Positions 45,719 through 54,493 of a stretch of DNA of 64,000 nucleotides are shown here, piece by piece. The number at the start of each line of letters is the position of its first letter. Within the stretch, counting starts at the first letter, position 1. Origin of the DNA: an uncultured Saprospiraceae bacterium (GTDB taxonomy: Bacteria; Bacteroidota; Bacteroidia; Chitinophagales; Saprospiraceae). The translations under genes and the position numbers were made by a program. Location of the stretch: positions 1 through 64,000 of the forward strand of contig CALLFA010000027.1 of NCBI GenBank assembly GCA_937997635.1. The letters run 5' to 3'. A model generated the notes under the pieces. The model saw nothing but the letters and a program-made list of their open reading frames with translations, made no database searches and was not told the DNA's origin.

Positions 45719-46006
45719 TCTTTGTGTCCTTGCAGGTTTTGCGTCCTTGAAGGCGTCTCGCCTCAAGAACTACCTCTCCTAAAGAACTGCGAACAGACTT
45801 CTTTGCTTTTTCTTCCTCTTTGCTGAGGCGGGACGCCTACAGCGACGGGCTATAGTAAGACTAAAATGTTGGTAGACGGCTGTAAATTGTTAGTTAAGTA
45901 TGGATAAGATGTCAGCGAAGGGTTCAAACATGTGGACAATTTAATCTTTCATACCTAACATATCCATTCTTTTCTAAATACATTTGTTGTCTAATTCTAA
46001 GTAAAA
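45719..46006. repeat. Intergenic region with one full GC-rich palindrome unit
   Basis: 45726-45848 holds a partial GTCCTTGCAGG copy, then a full unit (GTCCTTGAAGGCGTCTCGCC, T-rich spacer, CTGAGGCGGGACGCCTACAG) of the same family as the 31-kb array. The remaining 130 bp carries the promoter of the MBL-parA operon. No gene is seen. Confidence 0.85.
45979..45986 (+). promoter_or_regulatory. -7 box for the MBL-parAB operon
   Basis: TACATTTG matches TAnnTTTG exactly; predicted start ~14 nt before ATG 46007. The -33 TTG is not evident. Confidence 0.45.
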
Positions 46007-46687
46007 ATGAACATTCAATTTCTCGGACATTCGGGTTTTATAGTTACTCTTGGTGGAAAACGTATCTTATTTGACCCTTTTATAGGGGGGAATCCACTAA
46101 ACAACACGACCAATATTGATGATATCGCTTGTGACTTGATATTGTTATCTCATGGTCATGCTGATCATTGTGCAGATGCCGAACAAATTGCAAGGCAGAA
46201 TGACTGCACGATAATCTCTAATTATGAGGTTGTGAATTGGTTTGGTCAAAAAGAAATCAAAGGTCATCCGCTAAACCACGGTGGCATGACTACCATAGAC
46301 GGCATTACCATTAAATATGTGAATGCGATACACACCAGCAGTATGCCTGATGGTAGTTATGGGGGTAATCCAGGCGGTTTTGTGGTTTGGAATGACGACG
46401 AATGTTTGTATTTCGCCGGAGATACCGCACTTACCATGGACATGAAACTCATTCCGATGACATGCCCTAAAGTAACCGTATCTATTTTACCTATTGGAGA
46501 TAACTTCACAATGGGATTTGAAGATGCAGCAATTGCCGCTCAGTTTGTGGAATGCGACAACATTGTTGGTTGCCATTTCGACACCTTTGGTTATATTGAA
46601 ATAGACCATGCGGCAGCGAAACAAGCGTTTGAAGCTAAAGGCAAAACTCTTCACATATTAGAAATTGAAGAAATCATAGACTTATAA
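46007..46687 (+). CDS. UPF0173-type metallo-beta-lactamase-fold hydrolase
   Basis: 226 residues. The metal motif is [10 protein letters not shown], with a further His in LNHGGM and the Asp in [11 protein letters not shown]; the C-terminal IVGCHFDTF His completes the site. This is the UPF0173 (YtkL-like) family, whose substrate is unknown. It precedes parA by 1 nt and so is transcribed with the chromosome-partition genes, an association without an obvious functional reason. Confidence 0.88.
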   Translation: MNIQFLGHSGFIVTLGGKRILFDPFIGGNPLNNTTNIDDIACDLILLSHGHADHCADAEQIARQNDCTIISNYEVVNWFGQKEIKGHPLNHGGMTTIDGITIKYVNAIHTSSMPDGSYGGNPGGFVVWNDDECLYFAGDTALTMDMKLIPMTCPKVTVSILPIGDNFTMGFEDAAIAAQFVECDNIVGCHFDTFGYIEIDHAAAKQAFEAKGKTLHILEIEEIIDL

Positions 46688-46688
46688 T

Positions 46689-47498
46689 ATGGGTAAAATA
46701 ATTGCCATAGCAAATCAAAAAGGCGGTGTTGGAAAAACAACCACCGCTATTAACTTAGCTGCAGCTTTAGCTATTCTAGAAAAAAAAGTATTGTTGATTG
46801 ATGCAGATCCTCAAGCAAATGCAACGTCAGGCATAGGCGTGAAAGAGGACCAGTACGATATCGATTTGTATGATGCATTGGTTAGTGCGACTTCTCTTAA
46901 AGAGATCGTTTTAAGTACAAGCATTAATTTTTTGGATCTTATCCCCTCCTCCATCAACTTGGTTGGAGCTGAAATAGAATTAGTCAATCAAGACAATAGA
47001 GAATTCGTATTGAGAGGTAAGCTCAACGAAATACGGGACCAGTATGATTACATCATCATTGATTGTTTGCCGTCACTTGGATTGATCACGATAAATGCTC
47101 TTTGTGCAGCGGATTCCATCATAATCCCAGTACAATGTGAAATCTTCTCTCTCGAAGGGCTCGGAAAATTAAAAAACACTATAGCTATGGTCAAAAAGAG
47201 CCTCAATCCTACGTTGGAAATTGAAGGCTTGGTATTGTCAATGTTTGACAAGCGTTTGAGAATGGCAAATATGGTCGTTAATGAAGTTCGGTCTATGGTA
47301 AGCGACAACGTATTTAAAACGATTATCCATCGAAATTCTAAAGTAGGCGAAGCTCCAAGTTTTGGCCAGCCAGTCATCTTATACGATGCAGATAGTAAAG
47401 GTACCGTCAATTTCCTAAACTTAGCTTACGAGTTTTTAAAGAACAATGATGACCCAACTTATAAAAAACTAAGTCAATTGCTCGGCAACGAAGCTTAA
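46689..47498 (+). CDS. parA: Chromosome-partitioning ATPase ParA (Soj)
   Basis: 269 residues. Deviant Walker [15 protein letters not shown] with the signature Lys11, Walker A' (DADPQANAT) and Walker B ([14 protein letters not shown]). ParA dimerises on ATP, binds DNA non-specifically and moves ParB-parS complexes to segregate origins. parB follows after 5 nt. The set parA-parB-DUF5683 is a common Bacteroidota arrangement. Confidence 0.95.
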   Translation: MGKIIAIANQKGGVGKTTTAINLAAALAILEKKVLLIDADPQANATSGIGVKEDQYDIDLYDALVSATSLKEIVLSTSINFLDLIPSSINLVGAEIELVNQDNREFVLRGKLNEIRDQYDYIIIDCLPSLGLITINALCAADSIIIPVQCEIFSLEGLGKLKNTIAMVKKSLNPTLEIEGLVLSMFDKRLRMANMVVNEVRSMVSDNVFKTIIHRNSKVGEAPSFGQPVILYDADSKGTVNFLNLAYEFLKNNDDPTYKKLSQLLGNEA

Positions 47499-47503
47499 CA
47501 ATT

Positions 47504-48397
47504 ATGGCAAAGAAAAAAGATTTAGGTAAAGGTATACGCGCATTGATTTCTGGTATTGACAACAATACAGAAAAAACTGCCTATAAGGACACAACCAGAC
47601 CCATACAAACGACCAATTCAAACTACATCTCTATTGATAAAATTGAGACAAATCCATATCAGCCAAGACATGAGTTTGATGAAGAAGCTTTGGCTAATTT
47701 GATTGCTTCTGTTAAAATTCATGGTATTATTCAGCCGATTACTGTGAATAAAATTGGCAATGACACGTATAGAATAATCTCTGGTGAACGAAGATTCAGA
47801 GCAGCAAAATCAATTGGCCTAAAAGAAGTACCTGTATTTATCAGAGAAGCTGGAGATCAGGAATTGCTTGAAATGGCATTGATCGAAAACATCCAACGCG
47901 CAGATTTAAATCCCATAGAAATTGCCATTTCATACCAAAGACTCATAGACGAATTTGACCTCACGCATGATACTGTCTCAGATCGAGTTGGTAAAAAGCG
48001 AAGCACGATCAGCAACTATCTTCGTTTACTCAAGCTTTCGCCAAATGCACAAGATGCCTTGAGGGCAAATAAAATCTCAATGGGTCACGCAAAAGTTCTT
48101 GCTGGCATTGAGAGTCCATCCTCACAGTTGTCTGTATTGAATACTATTATCGATCAAAAATTATCTGTGCGTCAAGCGGAGAGTTTGCTTAACAAAAAAG
48201 CTACTAGACCTAAAAAATTAACATCACGTCCTTTATCTAGTCATTCATCTGAAATGAAGAAAATCATCGACCAATTGAGCGAGAGATTCGGTACAAAAGT
48301 CAAGATAAGTCGAGACAATAAAGGAAGTGGTAAAATTGAAATTGGATTTCAATCAGACGATCACTTCAACCATATATTGGATAATATTATCGATTAA
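47504..48397 (+). CDS. parB: Chromosome-partitioning protein ParB (Spo0J)
   Basis: 297 residues. N-terminal ParB/Srx CTPase domain (IETNPYQPRHEFDEEAL, ISGERRFRAAKS with the GERRxRA nucleotide motif, LIENIQRADLNPIE), a central helix-turn-helix (VSDRVGKKRSTISNYLRLL), and a C-terminal dimerisation domain (~235-297). It loads on parS and spreads as a CTP-dependent clamp. I did not find a parS palindrome in this window. Confidence 0.95.
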   Translation: MAKKKDLGKGIRALISGIDNNTEKTAYKDTTRPIQTTNSNYISIDKIETNPYQPRHEFDEEALANLIASVKIHGIIQPITVNKIGNDTYRIISGERRFRAAKSIGLKEVPVFIREAGDQELLEMALIENIQRADLNPIEIAISYQRLIDEFDLTHDTVSDRVGKKRSTISNYLRLLKLSPNAQDALRANKISMGHAKVLAGIESPSSQLSVLNTIIDQKLSVRQAESLLNKKATRPKKLTSRPLSSHSSEMKKIIDQLSERFGTKVKISRDNKGSGKIEIGFQSDDHFNHILDNIID

Positions 48398-48432
48398 CAA
48401 GCTAATTCAACAGAATACCCGTTATTTATATC

Positions 48433-49053
48433 ATGAAGTCATTCGGCTACATAATATCACTCGTGTTGATTAGTTGCTTTACAACACCTGCTAACTGTCA
48501 ACTGCCAGACTTTGGTCAATCCACAAATACGGGTATCAGTTCGGATACGACTAAGACAAAATTCTTCACCATTTTTAATGGCAATCCTGGAAGGGCGACA
48601 TTGTATTCATTGTTATTGCCCGGAGCTGGTCAATTGTACAACAAGAGATGGTGGAAACTTCCTTTAGTGTATGGGCTTGAGGGAGCAGCTATTTATTATT
48701 ACATCGACAACAGAAGGCTATTTAATCAACTAGATGGCTGTTATACAAGCTTGATTAGAAATGCTTCTAGTCAACCAGACCAATGTGTCTTGTCTAACGG
48801 AAGAGTTATCCCTGATCAAAATACAGCCTTTCAATTTAGAAACAGAACTAGAAACAGAAAAGAGACTGCTTTTCTCTTAGTGATTGGGGCACATTTATTT
48901 CAGACACTGGAAGCATTTATAGATAGGCATTTAATAGATTTTGATGTTGATGAAGATCTCACTTTTAGACTTGGTCCCACCGACATCACACCACATGCAT
49001 TTGAGAGTCAATCCATCACAATACTTACCATAGGTTTTCCCATTGGTAGGTGA
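48433..49053 (+). CDS. DUF5683 membrane protein
   Basis: 206 residues with a signal peptide (ANCQ). The family core is ATLYSLLLPGAGQLYNKRWWKLPLVYG, a 'P-G-x-GQ' membrane hairpin, followed by a second hydrophobic region (KETAFLLVIGAHLFQTLEA) and FDVDEDL. DUF5683 nearly always follows parB in Bacteroidota. Function unknown. It lies 35 nt after parB. Confidence 0.86.
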   Translation: MKSFGYIISLVLISCFTTPANCQLPDFGQSTNTGISSDTTKTKFFTIFNGNPGRATLYSLLLPGAGQLYNKRWWKLPLVYGLEGAAIYYYIDNRRLFNQLDGCYTSLIRNASSQPDQCVLSNGRVIPDQNTAFQFRNRTRNRKETAFLLVIGAHLFQTLEAFIDRHLIDFDVDEDLTFRLGPTDITPHAFESQSITILTIGFPIGR

Positions 49054-49087
49054 TTATTCTATAGATATACTCTATTAAAATATCAAA

Positions 49088-49705
49088 ATGAAGTCAAATC
49101 ATGAAAATCAGAAGTTAAAACAGAAAATAGGTAAAGACTATAGGTATTTTGAAATAATTGAAAACGGTGTTTTAGTTGAGTACAAACATCAAGGTGACTA
49201 TTCTAAGTACGAAATAGAATTTGAAAACATTGATTTCGCCGAAATTGTGGTCAATAAAAAAGCAAATAAAATGGAAGTCTTTCTTTTAGTCTCCATAATT
49301 ATCAATATCTGTTTTTTTATTTTATTCTTATTAGATCAAGTAAATGAAGAAAAATTATCATCCACTATAATCAATGGAGTCGCTATGGGTTCTATTGGAG
49401 CAATTAGTGTTTGGGCTGCGAAACTTTTTAAAAGAGAATACATAAAACATATTAAAGGAAACTCTACTTTAAGCTTTTCATATAGAAAAAAAGAACAAAC
49501 GGAAGTAGACGAATTTATTGGTTTGATAAAGATTGCAAAGAAAAATTATTTTAGATCTACATATTTAAAAATAGATAAGTATATACCAATACAACAGCAA
49601 AAACAGACATTCCTTTGGCTATATCAGACTAAACAAATAGATAAAGCTGAATATGAAAACATGTTAGAAGAATTAGAAAATATAAGAATTATTAAAGGTG
49701 AATAA
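49088..49705 (+). CDS. Uncharacterised two-helix membrane protein
   Basis: 205 residues, not recognised. A ~60-residue N-terminal beta-rich segment (RYFEIIENGVLVEYKHQGDY) resembles a PH-like domain start. It is followed by two transmembrane helices (~65-85 and ~95-112) and a C-terminal cytoplasmic helical part with KKEQTEVDEFIGLIKIAKK. The ending (QTFLWLYQTKQIDKAEYEN, MLEELENI) looks like a SHOCT-type short C-terminal motif. The gene is more AT-rich than its neighbours, which hints at recent acquisition. It falls where other Bacteroidota continue with dapB. Confidence 0.7.
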   Translation: MKSNHENQKLKQKIGKDYRYFEIIENGVLVEYKHQGDYSKYEIEFENIDFAEIVVNKKANKMEVFLLVSIIINICFFILFLLDQVNEEKLSSTIINGVAMGSIGAISVWAAKLFKREYIKHIKGNSTLSFSYRKKEQTEVDEFIGLIKIAKKNYFRSTYLKIDKYIPIQQQKQTFLWLYQTKQIDKAEYENMLEELENIRIIKGE

Positions 49706-49797
49706 CAGAGTATATCATTAGATTAGGACAGCATACAGCTGAACGTACGAAACCAAACGCACTGTACGCCACCCTATCATTCAACAAATAGATTATA

Positions 49798-50919
49798 ATG
49801 ACATACTCAATTATTGGTGCAGGTATCGGTGGTTTATCAACTGCTTTAGCTTTCGAAAGTGCAGGTATAGATTATCAATTATTTGAACGCGCTCCAGTAT
49901 TAAAGAAAGTTGGTGCTGGAATATGGTTAGCTCCAAATGCTTTACAAGTATTGCAAGACGTGCAATCGGAAGGGAATGCAATCAATAGAATAAGCCTTTG
50001 CCAAGCTGACCTCACGCCTATTTCAGATAATTTTCAAGACTCTATTCTAAAACGATTTGGTTACTCCACTGTAGCCATTCATCGTGCAAAATTGCAACAA
50101 TTGCTGTATGATAAAATACCCGATGAAAAGAAATTTCTTGGTAAATCCTTTGAGTCATTCGGCCTTCATTCTGATGGTAAAATCGATATCCATTTTACAG
50201 ACAACACTATGCACCAAACTGATTATCTAATTGGTGCAGATGGGATACATTCTAATGTAAGAAAGCAGCTTTTTCCAAATAGTCAGCTGAGGTATTCAGG
50301 GCAAACATGTTGGCGAGGTGTTGCTAATATCAAACTGCAACAAGAGTTCCAACTTAGAGGAATGGAATTGTGGGGAAATCAAATTCGCTTTGGGCTTTCT
50401 AAACTTTCAGATAATGCCGTTTACTGGTTTGCTGTAGCACTAGATAATGCTAATCAAAATGATCAGTCTGATGTGAAAGAGAAACTCCTCAACATGTTCG
50501 AGTCTTTTCATCCATTAGTTAATCAATTGATCTCAGCCACTCATAAGGACGAGATACTTAGAAATGATATTTTAGATTTAATGCCAATGAATAAATGGTA
50601 TGATAATGCCATTTGCCTCATTGGAGATGCAGCTCATGCGACGACACCCAATATGGGACAAGGTGGAGCTCAAGCCATCGAAGATGCTTTCTATTTATGC
50701 AAATGCATTCAACAACATCCTGACAAAAATGCATTTGAGCTTTTCCAACAAAAAAGGAAATCCAAAGTAAATACTATTGTCAAACAATCTTGGAATACTG
50801 GTAAAATGGCTCACTGGAAACATGGTCAATCCTTCAGAAATTTGCTCATTAAATCAATACCTAAACGTCTATTAGAAAAGAAGATGATGGAGATGTATCG
50901 TATTGATGCAGACTTTTAA
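49798..50919 (+). CDS. FAD-dependent monooxygenase (group A)
   Basis: 373 residues. N-terminal Rossmann motif GAGIGGLSTALAFE, the mid-chain DG motif (LIGADGIHSNVR), and the C-terminal FAD loop GDAAHATTPNMGQGGAQAIED. This is the p-hydroxybenzoate hydroxylase/UbiH class that hydroxylates aromatic or quinone substrates with NAD(P)H. No pathway genes adjoin it, so the substrate is unknown; zeaxanthin-epoxidase- or TetX-like roles are possible. Confidence 0.87.
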   Translation: MTYSIIGAGIGGLSTALAFESAGIDYQLFERAPVLKKVGAGIWLAPNALQVLQDVQSEGNAINRISLCQADLTPISDNFQDSILKRFGYSTVAIHRAKLQQLLYDKIPDEKKFLGKSFESFGLHSDGKIDIHFTDNTMHQTDYLIGADGIHSNVRKQLFPNSQLRYSGQTCWRGVANIKLQQEFQLRGMELWGNQIRFGLSKLSDNAVYWFAVALDNANQNDQSDVKEKLLNMFESFHPLVNQLISATHKDEILRNDILDLMPMNKWYDNAICLIGDAAHATTPNMGQGGAQAIEDAFYLCKCIQQHPDKNAFELFQQKRKSKVNTIVKQSWNTGKMAHWKHGQSFRNLLIKSIPKRLLEKKMMEMYRIDADF

Positions 50920-51066
50920 GTTCAACTATTTTCTCTATTTGAATGTGCTACAAAGTCTTGGATAATTTACAAAAGTTATGGCTGTCGTATTTTAACTCAA
51001 AAACATTGCTCTCAATTATAAAAGGACTAAGACATGTTATAGTTTTCCGCCAAATTAGATAATACC

Positions 51067-52266
51067 ATGTCAGAATCAATACTCAATACGTCCTTCAGAT
51101 TGCCGTGTGGCGTAGAAATACCCAATAGAATAGCAAAATCTGCTTTAAGTGAAGCCATAGCAGAACCTAATGGCCGTCCTTCTGAAGCTTTATTCAATTT
51201 GTATGACAGATGGGGTAAAGGAGGTGCAGGAATCCTATTCACGGGAAATGTCATGGTCGATCAAGCACACTTAGTCAATGCCAATGTCATGATCGCCGAA
51301 GAAGACAATTTCTTAGAAGAGTATACCACATTAACTGACAAAGCACAAGCACATGGCGCTCACCTTTGGATGCAGATCAATCATCCTGGTAGACAAACGC
51401 CGTCTTACTTGGACAAAGCTCCAGTCAGTCCATCTGATGTTGGTATGCCAAGTAAACTTTATATCCAACCACGACCTTTGGAAGAATCAGAAATAGTGGA
51501 TTTAATTGAGCGATATGCTAATGCTGCTCTTGTTGCCAAAAAAGCAGGCATGAAAGGAGCTCAAATCCATGGAGCGCATGGGTATTTAGTCAGTCAATTT
51601 TTGTCACCACTTACTAATCTGAGAACTGACAAATGGGGAGGCTCATTAGAGAATAGAGCACGATTTGTACTAGAGATCTATAGCAACATGCGAGAGAAGG
51701 TAGGTCCCGATTTCCCATTAGGTATAAAAATAAACTCAGCCGATTTTCAACGCGGAGCATTTACTGAAGAGGAATCCATGGAGGTCATCCAAATGCTGGA
51801 TGATGCTGGAATGGACTTAATCGAAGTATCCGGAGGAACATATGAGCGTGCCGCAATGGTTGGTACTACTCAGAAAGAAAGCACCAAAAAAAGAGAGGCT
51901 TACTTTATGGACTTCATTGTCAAAGTCAGGAGTAAGATAAAATCACCCTTAATGCTGACTGGAGGTTTCAGAACAGCAGACACAATGAGCAAAGCCATCT
52001 CTAGCGGCGAATTGGATTTCATAGGATTGGGACGTCCATTCTGCTTATTCCCTGATGTAGCCAAAGATTTGATCAGTGGTAAGATGACAGATTGCACAGT
52101 ACCCGATCTCTTGACTGGGGTTGACAAAATAGATATGACTGGCATGCTTCAAACGCCTTGGAATGCATTTCAATTAGCAAGAATGGGTAAAGGAATGGAT
52201 CCTGATCCTGAGTTAGATCTTTGGATGGTTTATGAGAAGATTACGGGGAGGAAGAGGCCGGTTTGA
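51067..52266 (+). CDS. NADH:flavin oxidoreductase, old yellow enzyme family
   Basis: 399 residues, FMN-dependent TIM barrel. The N-terminal RIAKSALSEAIA replaces the usual RIVMAPMT-type start. Next come MQINHPGRQ, the substrate-binding pair in GAQIHGAHGYLVSQFLSP, and the FMN-phosphate site in LTGGFRTADTM and FIGLGRPFCL. The family reduces activated C=C bonds. It follows the flavin monooxygenase at 148 bp on the same strand but has its own upstream gap. Confidence 0.88.
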   Translation: MSESILNTSFRLPCGVEIPNRIAKSALSEAIAEPNGRPSEALFNLYDRWGKGGAGILFTGNVMVDQAHLVNANVMIAEEDNFLEEYTTLTDKAQAHGAHLWMQINHPGRQTPSYLDKAPVSPSDVGMPSKLYIQPRPLEESEIVDLIERYANAALVAKKAGMKGAQIHGAHGYLVSQFLSPLTNLRTDKWGGSLENRARFVLEIYSNMREKVGPDFPLGIKINSADFQRGAFTEEESMEVIQMLDDAGMDLIEVSGGTYERAAMVGTTQKESTKKREAYFMDFIVKVRSKIKSPLMLTGGFRTADTMSKAISSGELDFIGLGRPFCLFPDVAKDLISGKMTDCTVPDLLTGVDKIDMTGMLQTPWNAFQLARMGKGMDPDPELDLWMVYEKITGRKRPV

Positions 52267-52585
52267 TAAGCGCAAGTTTCAAGTGCTTGTGCAAAGAACA
52301 AGTGCAAGTTTCAAGTGTCAAGTGTCAAGTGCAAGTTTCAAGTACACGTAGCAAGTGCAAGTGGCAAGTGCAAGTGCAAGTAGCAAGTGCAAAGCACTAG
52401 GTTGGACAAGGTGCTACTGACTGAGCTTTATTTAGCATTTACACGACCAAATCAAAAAACTAAATGGAGCAGTGTTCTTGAGGCGAGACGCCTACAAGGA
52501 CCATATTAGCGAGACGCTTGCAAGGACATAAAGCAAGTCTAGTTTTCGTGATATCTATTGGATATGGTATATTTACATAGCCAAA
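52267..52585. repeat. Low-complexity AAGTGC tract and a degenerate REP-like pair
   Basis: 52272-52399 is a degenerate repeat built from CAAGTG, CAAGTTTC and CAAGTGTC words, without an ORF of note. 52475-52527 carries TTCTTGAGGCGAGACGCCTA followed by a second decayed copy GCGAGACGCTTGCAAGGAC, the same family as the 31-kb array in opposite orientation. TATATTTA at 52567-52574 may be the -7 box of the next gene. Confidence 0.75.
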
Positions 52586-54340
52586 ATGACGCAAATGAGT
52601 ACCCGCTATACAAACTGTCTCTTCTTGTTTTTCTTCAGCTTTGCTGTTAACCACACCATTCTGTTGAGTCAAGTCACTTGTCCAAATCCATCATTTAGCT
52701 TTGGCTTGATTGCCGACTGTCAATGTGGTAGTGCTACATGTCAATCTAAAGACCGCTTACAAGAATGTGTCGATTATTTCAATCAGGAGAATATAGAGTT
52801 TCTTGGTCACTTAGGTGATTTCATTCAAAGCGACTTTTCAAATTTCAGTGTAGTCTTGCCAATCATTCAGCAATCAACTGCACCTGTGAAATTTGCTCTT
52901 GGCAATCACGATTATGATATACCAGATTCAGAAAAGCCTAACTTGCCAACTCTACTGCAAATGCCTGACTTCTACTATGATGAAGTGATAGAAAATTGGA
53001 GATTCATTTACTTAGAAACCACAGAGACCGGTCCTTATGCACAAGCCGCACACCCCAATGTAACTGCATGTGGTGTAGCTGGATTGAGTTCCACACAATT
53101 GACATGGGTCTCACAACGAATTCAGCTTGCGGAGCAAAATGATGAAAATGTCATTTTATTTGGACATCACCCTCATGAGTTTTTGTGCAATGGAAATGAC
53201 TTACGTACTATCCTTGAGGGAAGTCCTAATGTAGTTGCCTATATGACTGGGCATAGGCATATTGGAAATTATGAAATGCTTAATCATGTACACTACTTAA
53301 CCCTGACTTCAATGCTTAATCGAACAGAAAGCACATATTCTGAAATCACGATTAGCAATGACAGCATTCTGGTAACAGGCTTTGGTGACCAACCTGACTT
53401 TGCGCTCACCTATACTATTGCTGCTTCCTTTGATCAAGACAATGATGGGGTTTGTGATGATGTAGATCAGTGTCCAAATTTTGATGATAATCTCATTGGT
53501 CAGGCTTGCGACGACAACGACCCTTGTACAACAGGTGAAACATATGACTTGAATTGCAATTGCTCTGGTGGCTCCTTCTTAGATATGGATAACGATAACA
53601 TATGTGATGCGAACGATACTTGCCCAAATTTTGATAATAATCTTATTGGCCAGACTTGCGACGACAACGACCCTTGTACAACAGGTGAAACATATGACTT
53701 GAATTGCAATTGCTCTGGTGGCTCCTTCTTAGATATGGATAACGATAACATATGTGATGCGAACGATACTTGTCCAAATTTTGATAATAATCTTATTGGC
53801 CAAACTTGCGACGACAACGACCCTTGTACAACAGGTGAGACTTATGATGTCAGTTGTAATTGCTCTGGAGGCACTTTAGTTGATCAAGACAACGACGGTG
53901 TTTGTGATTCATCTGATCAATGCCCAGGACTTAATGACATTCTTATCGGTCAAACTTGTAATGATAATGATCCATGTACTGTCGGTGACATTTACGATAC
54001 GAATTGTATTTGTGCGGGTAGTCAATCCCCTGATTCAGATAATGATGGTGTGTGTGACATCATGGATCAATGCCCTGGATTCGATGATATGTTTGATACA
54101 AACAACAACGGTTTACCTGACTATTGTGAAATGACACCTTTATCGCCATGTTCCAGTGTAATATTTTTAAGTGGTACAGAATCATTTTACCACCATCAAG
54201 TCTCAAATCGTATTTTCTCAAGACAATTAGTTGATGGATTTTTTGTAAAATATTCTGCTGAAAATCAAATTGACATATTAACAGAATTTGAAGTCAAACT
54301 AGGTACTGTATTTGAGGCTCAAATTGAAGATTGCCAGTAG
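52586..54340 (+). CDS. Secreted metallophosphoesterase with tandem Cys-Asp repeats
   Basis: 584 residues with a signal peptide (HTILLSQ). Calcineurin-type phosphoesterase domain at ~35-260: FGLIADCQC, HLGDFIQS, ALGNHDYD, FGHHPHEF and MTGHRHIG give the five metal motifs. Five thrombospondin-type-3-like 50-residue repeats follow (~285-515: DxDNDGVCD...DQCP, DDNDPCTTGE, NCNCSGG), two almost identical at DNA level. The C-terminal ~60 residues (DGFFVKYSAENQIDILTEF, then EVKLGTVFEAQIE) resemble the '3-coathanger stack' found in Bacteroidota secreted proteins. Likely cell-surface phosphatase or nucleotidase. Confidence 0.85.
   Translation: MTQMSTRYTNCLFLFFFSFAVNHTILLSQVTCPNPSFSFGLIADCQCGSATCQSKDRLQECVDYFNQENIEFLGHLGDFIQSDFSNFSVVLPIIQQSTAPVKFALGNHDYDIPDSEKPNLPTLLQMPDFYYDEVIENWRFIYLETTETGPYAQAAHPNVTACGVAGLSSTQLTWVSQRIQLAEQNDENVILFGHHPHEFLCNGNDLRTILEGSPNVVAYMTGHRHIGNYEMLNHVHYLTLTSMLNRTESTYSEITISNDSILVTGFGDQPDFALTYTIAASFDQDNDGVCDDVDQCPNFDDNLIGQACDDNDPCTTGETYDLNCNCSGGSFLDMDNDNICDANDTCPNFDNNLIGQTCDDNDPCTTGETYDLNCNCSGGSFLDMDNDNICDANDTCPNFDNNLIGQTCDDNDPCTTGETYDVSCNCSGGTLVDQDNDGVCDSSDQCPGLNDILIGQTCNDNDPCTVGDIYDTNCICAGSQSPDSDNDGVCDIMDQCPGFDDMFDTNNNGLPDYCEMTPLSPCSSVIFLSGTESFYHHQVSNRIFSRQLVDGFFVKYSAENQIDILTEFEVKLGTVFEAQIEDCQ
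53508..53820 (+). repeat. Near-identical 150-bp tandem repeat inside the phosphoesterase gene
   Basis: Copies begin at 53508 and 53658, with a third starting at 53808. The first two differ at only about two positions in 150 bp. Each encodes 50 residues of calcium-binding-type repeat, so copy number could change by slippage or recombination without breaking the frame. Confidence 0.9.
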
Positions 54341-54493
54341 AATTGCTGTAGGCTTTAGGAGAAACAATGAATACTCTTGCAATACGAGACTGTCCTACCT
54401 GTTCTTCGAGCAAGATAATCTTGCTTGTTCTTGAGGCGAGACGCCTACGAGGACTATATTGGCGAAACACCTACATGGACTTTCTTGCAGCAA
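54341..54493. repeat. Intergenic REP-like pair
   Basis: 54428-54480 holds TTCTTGAGGCGAGACGCCTA followed by a decayed second copy (GGCGAAACACCTACATGGAC). The layout is the same as at 52475-52527, so the pair flanks the phosphoesterase gene on both sides in the same orientation. Confidence 0.8.

Noticed and set aside
46000-49100. A parS site near parAB
   Set aside because: I looked for a 16-bp GTTCCACGTGGAAC-type or TGTTTCACGTGAAACA-type palindrome around the genes and saw none.
53500-53817. 105-residue antisense ORF opposite the phosphoesterase repeats
   Set aside because: A shadow of the 150-bp tandem repeats; its own repetition simply mirrors the coding strand.
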